DNA of 64,000 bases from Lineus longissimus. Its lineage: Eukaryota; Nemertea; Pilidiophora; Heteronemertea; Lineidae. This document shows, piece by piece, positions 63,171 to 64,000 of the stretch; position 1 is the first letter of the stretch, and every line of letters begins with the position of its first letter. A program made the position numbers and the translations under genes. Location: NCBI RefSeq assembly GCF_910592395.1, contig NC_088318.1, positions 6,718,756-6,782,755 on the forward strand, read 5' to 3'. Below the pieces are notes generated by a model that ran no database searches, was not told the origin of the DNA, and saw only the letters and a program-made list of their open reading frames with translations.

Positions 63171-64000
63171 TAGCTGAATAAACAAAACATGGATTCATGT
63201 TTCCAAAATCAATGTGCAAAGCACGTTCTCACTCACAACGTTATCTGACGTCGCCGTTCACGTGCAAATTCCAAGTGAATGCATTGTTGTGGGCCAAAAG
63301 ACGTTGTAATGTTCAATGCAGCCCTGAAAATTTCTTGCTTTTCATCAATGTTCTCAATACTAAATGAAGGATTGGTCAACCTTGAATAAACGTTTTACAA
63401 CTTAATTTCATATTTTTTGAATAATTTGATCCCCATCTGTCCATACAAAATTTTAGAACATTTTATGATATAGAAGACTTCAGGGGCTCTGTCATTGGCT
63501 CTTAGAAATTCTATGATTCGACACGCTATCATCGGGCCATGTCTTTAGTGGAAAAACTTTAAAAAATTATTCCTTAAAAAGCCTCGGCACAGGGGTTCAA
63601 CTTACATAAGCGGCTGGCACCCATAGGAAGAAACATGTTGCATGTATACAGGGGGTCCAGAAAAAACGCAACCAGATACTTCCACTACCTGGGCGGGTTA
63701 AAACCATTGATACCAGTGGATGGGGAATCTTTCTAGGAGAGGAATGATAATAAGATTGACCGATTTGGTTCAGTAGTTTTTGTTGTAGAGCCTATTTTGT
63801 GAAGTACAGACAGGCTTCATCTTCGCTTAGGAAAAATCGAGCTGTGCCGGTAAATTGAACTTAGTAAGTAGGTGGATTAAATGTAAGGTAATAAAACTGA
63901 TATGAGACAATATCAACAAGGTCCCTGTGGTGACTATTTGCAACTGAATAAAGGTCGTGTAAGCATGGCCTGGCCTCAGCACACCACCAAGAGGTTTGTA
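63171..64000. other. No recognised features
   Basis: No gene or repeat assigned; sequence continues past the window end. Confidence 0.3.

Overview
The window is a gene-poor, repeat-rich piece of nuclear DNA from an animal, most likely a marine invertebrate. Two conserved animal genes with introns lie on the minus strand: a mevalonate diphosphate decarboxylase locus (MVD, exons within 38675-46677) and a CPPED1-type metallophosphoesterase (exons within 58775-60684). LTR retrotransposons of the Ty3/gypsy and BEL/Pao groups, a LINE, pearl/Helentron-like elements with (ACG)n tails, many foldback elements and TTAA- or TA-flanked MITEs make up most of the rest. The species cannot be named from the sequence; molluscs, brachiopods, hemichordates, echinoderms and lancelets all remain possible.

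Left third (1-33440). After a decayed multicopy gene (1240-4985), one old Ty3/gypsy element (gypsy A, starting at 5139) has been split by successive insertions. Its pieces are the 5' LTR, gag, half of the protease, the rest of protease plus RT and RNase H, and part of the integrase. They are separated by a complete BEL/Pao element (6379-14024), a truncated second gypsy (C, 14339-19815) that itself holds a pearl/Helentron-like element (15067-19618) with a further 2.9 kb insert, a LINE (21248-27163) carrying two pearl/Helentron-like copies, and a complete gypsy B (27543-33281) with 217-bp LTRs and a CATA target duplication. At several junctions the older reading frame is restored exactly when the insert is removed, which fixes the insertion order.

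Middle (33440-38500). A short exon-like fragment of an unrecognised gene, about 1.2 kb with nothing recognisable, then three pearl/Helentron-like copies in a head-to-tail cluster.

Right half (38500-64000). The MVD locus has introns filled with foldback elements: a 1.1-kb palindrome built of GGGGGACGACTTA-type arrays, a TTAA-flanked TIR element with a small ORF, and a 0.9-kb palindrome rich in TGACGTCA sites. At least one nonsense codon and two frameshifts suggest that this MVD copy is decaying. Further right are an OTU-like fragment, one terminal exon of an unrecognised gene, a 44-bp minisatellite (about 21 units), pairs of dispersed repeats, Tc1/mariner-like MITEs, the apparently intact CPPED1 exons (one GC-AG intron), an 80-bp hairpin MITE with a 9-bp target duplication, and one more pearl/Helentron-like copy followed by a diverged relative.

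The two most notable observations are (1) a third ORF after pol in gypsy B (31893-32720) with the GDS, N-containing and DxxH blocks of an SGNH hydrolase, and (2) the pearl/Helentron-like family, whose core repeats carry arrays of nuclear-receptor half-sites and which inserts without target duplication.
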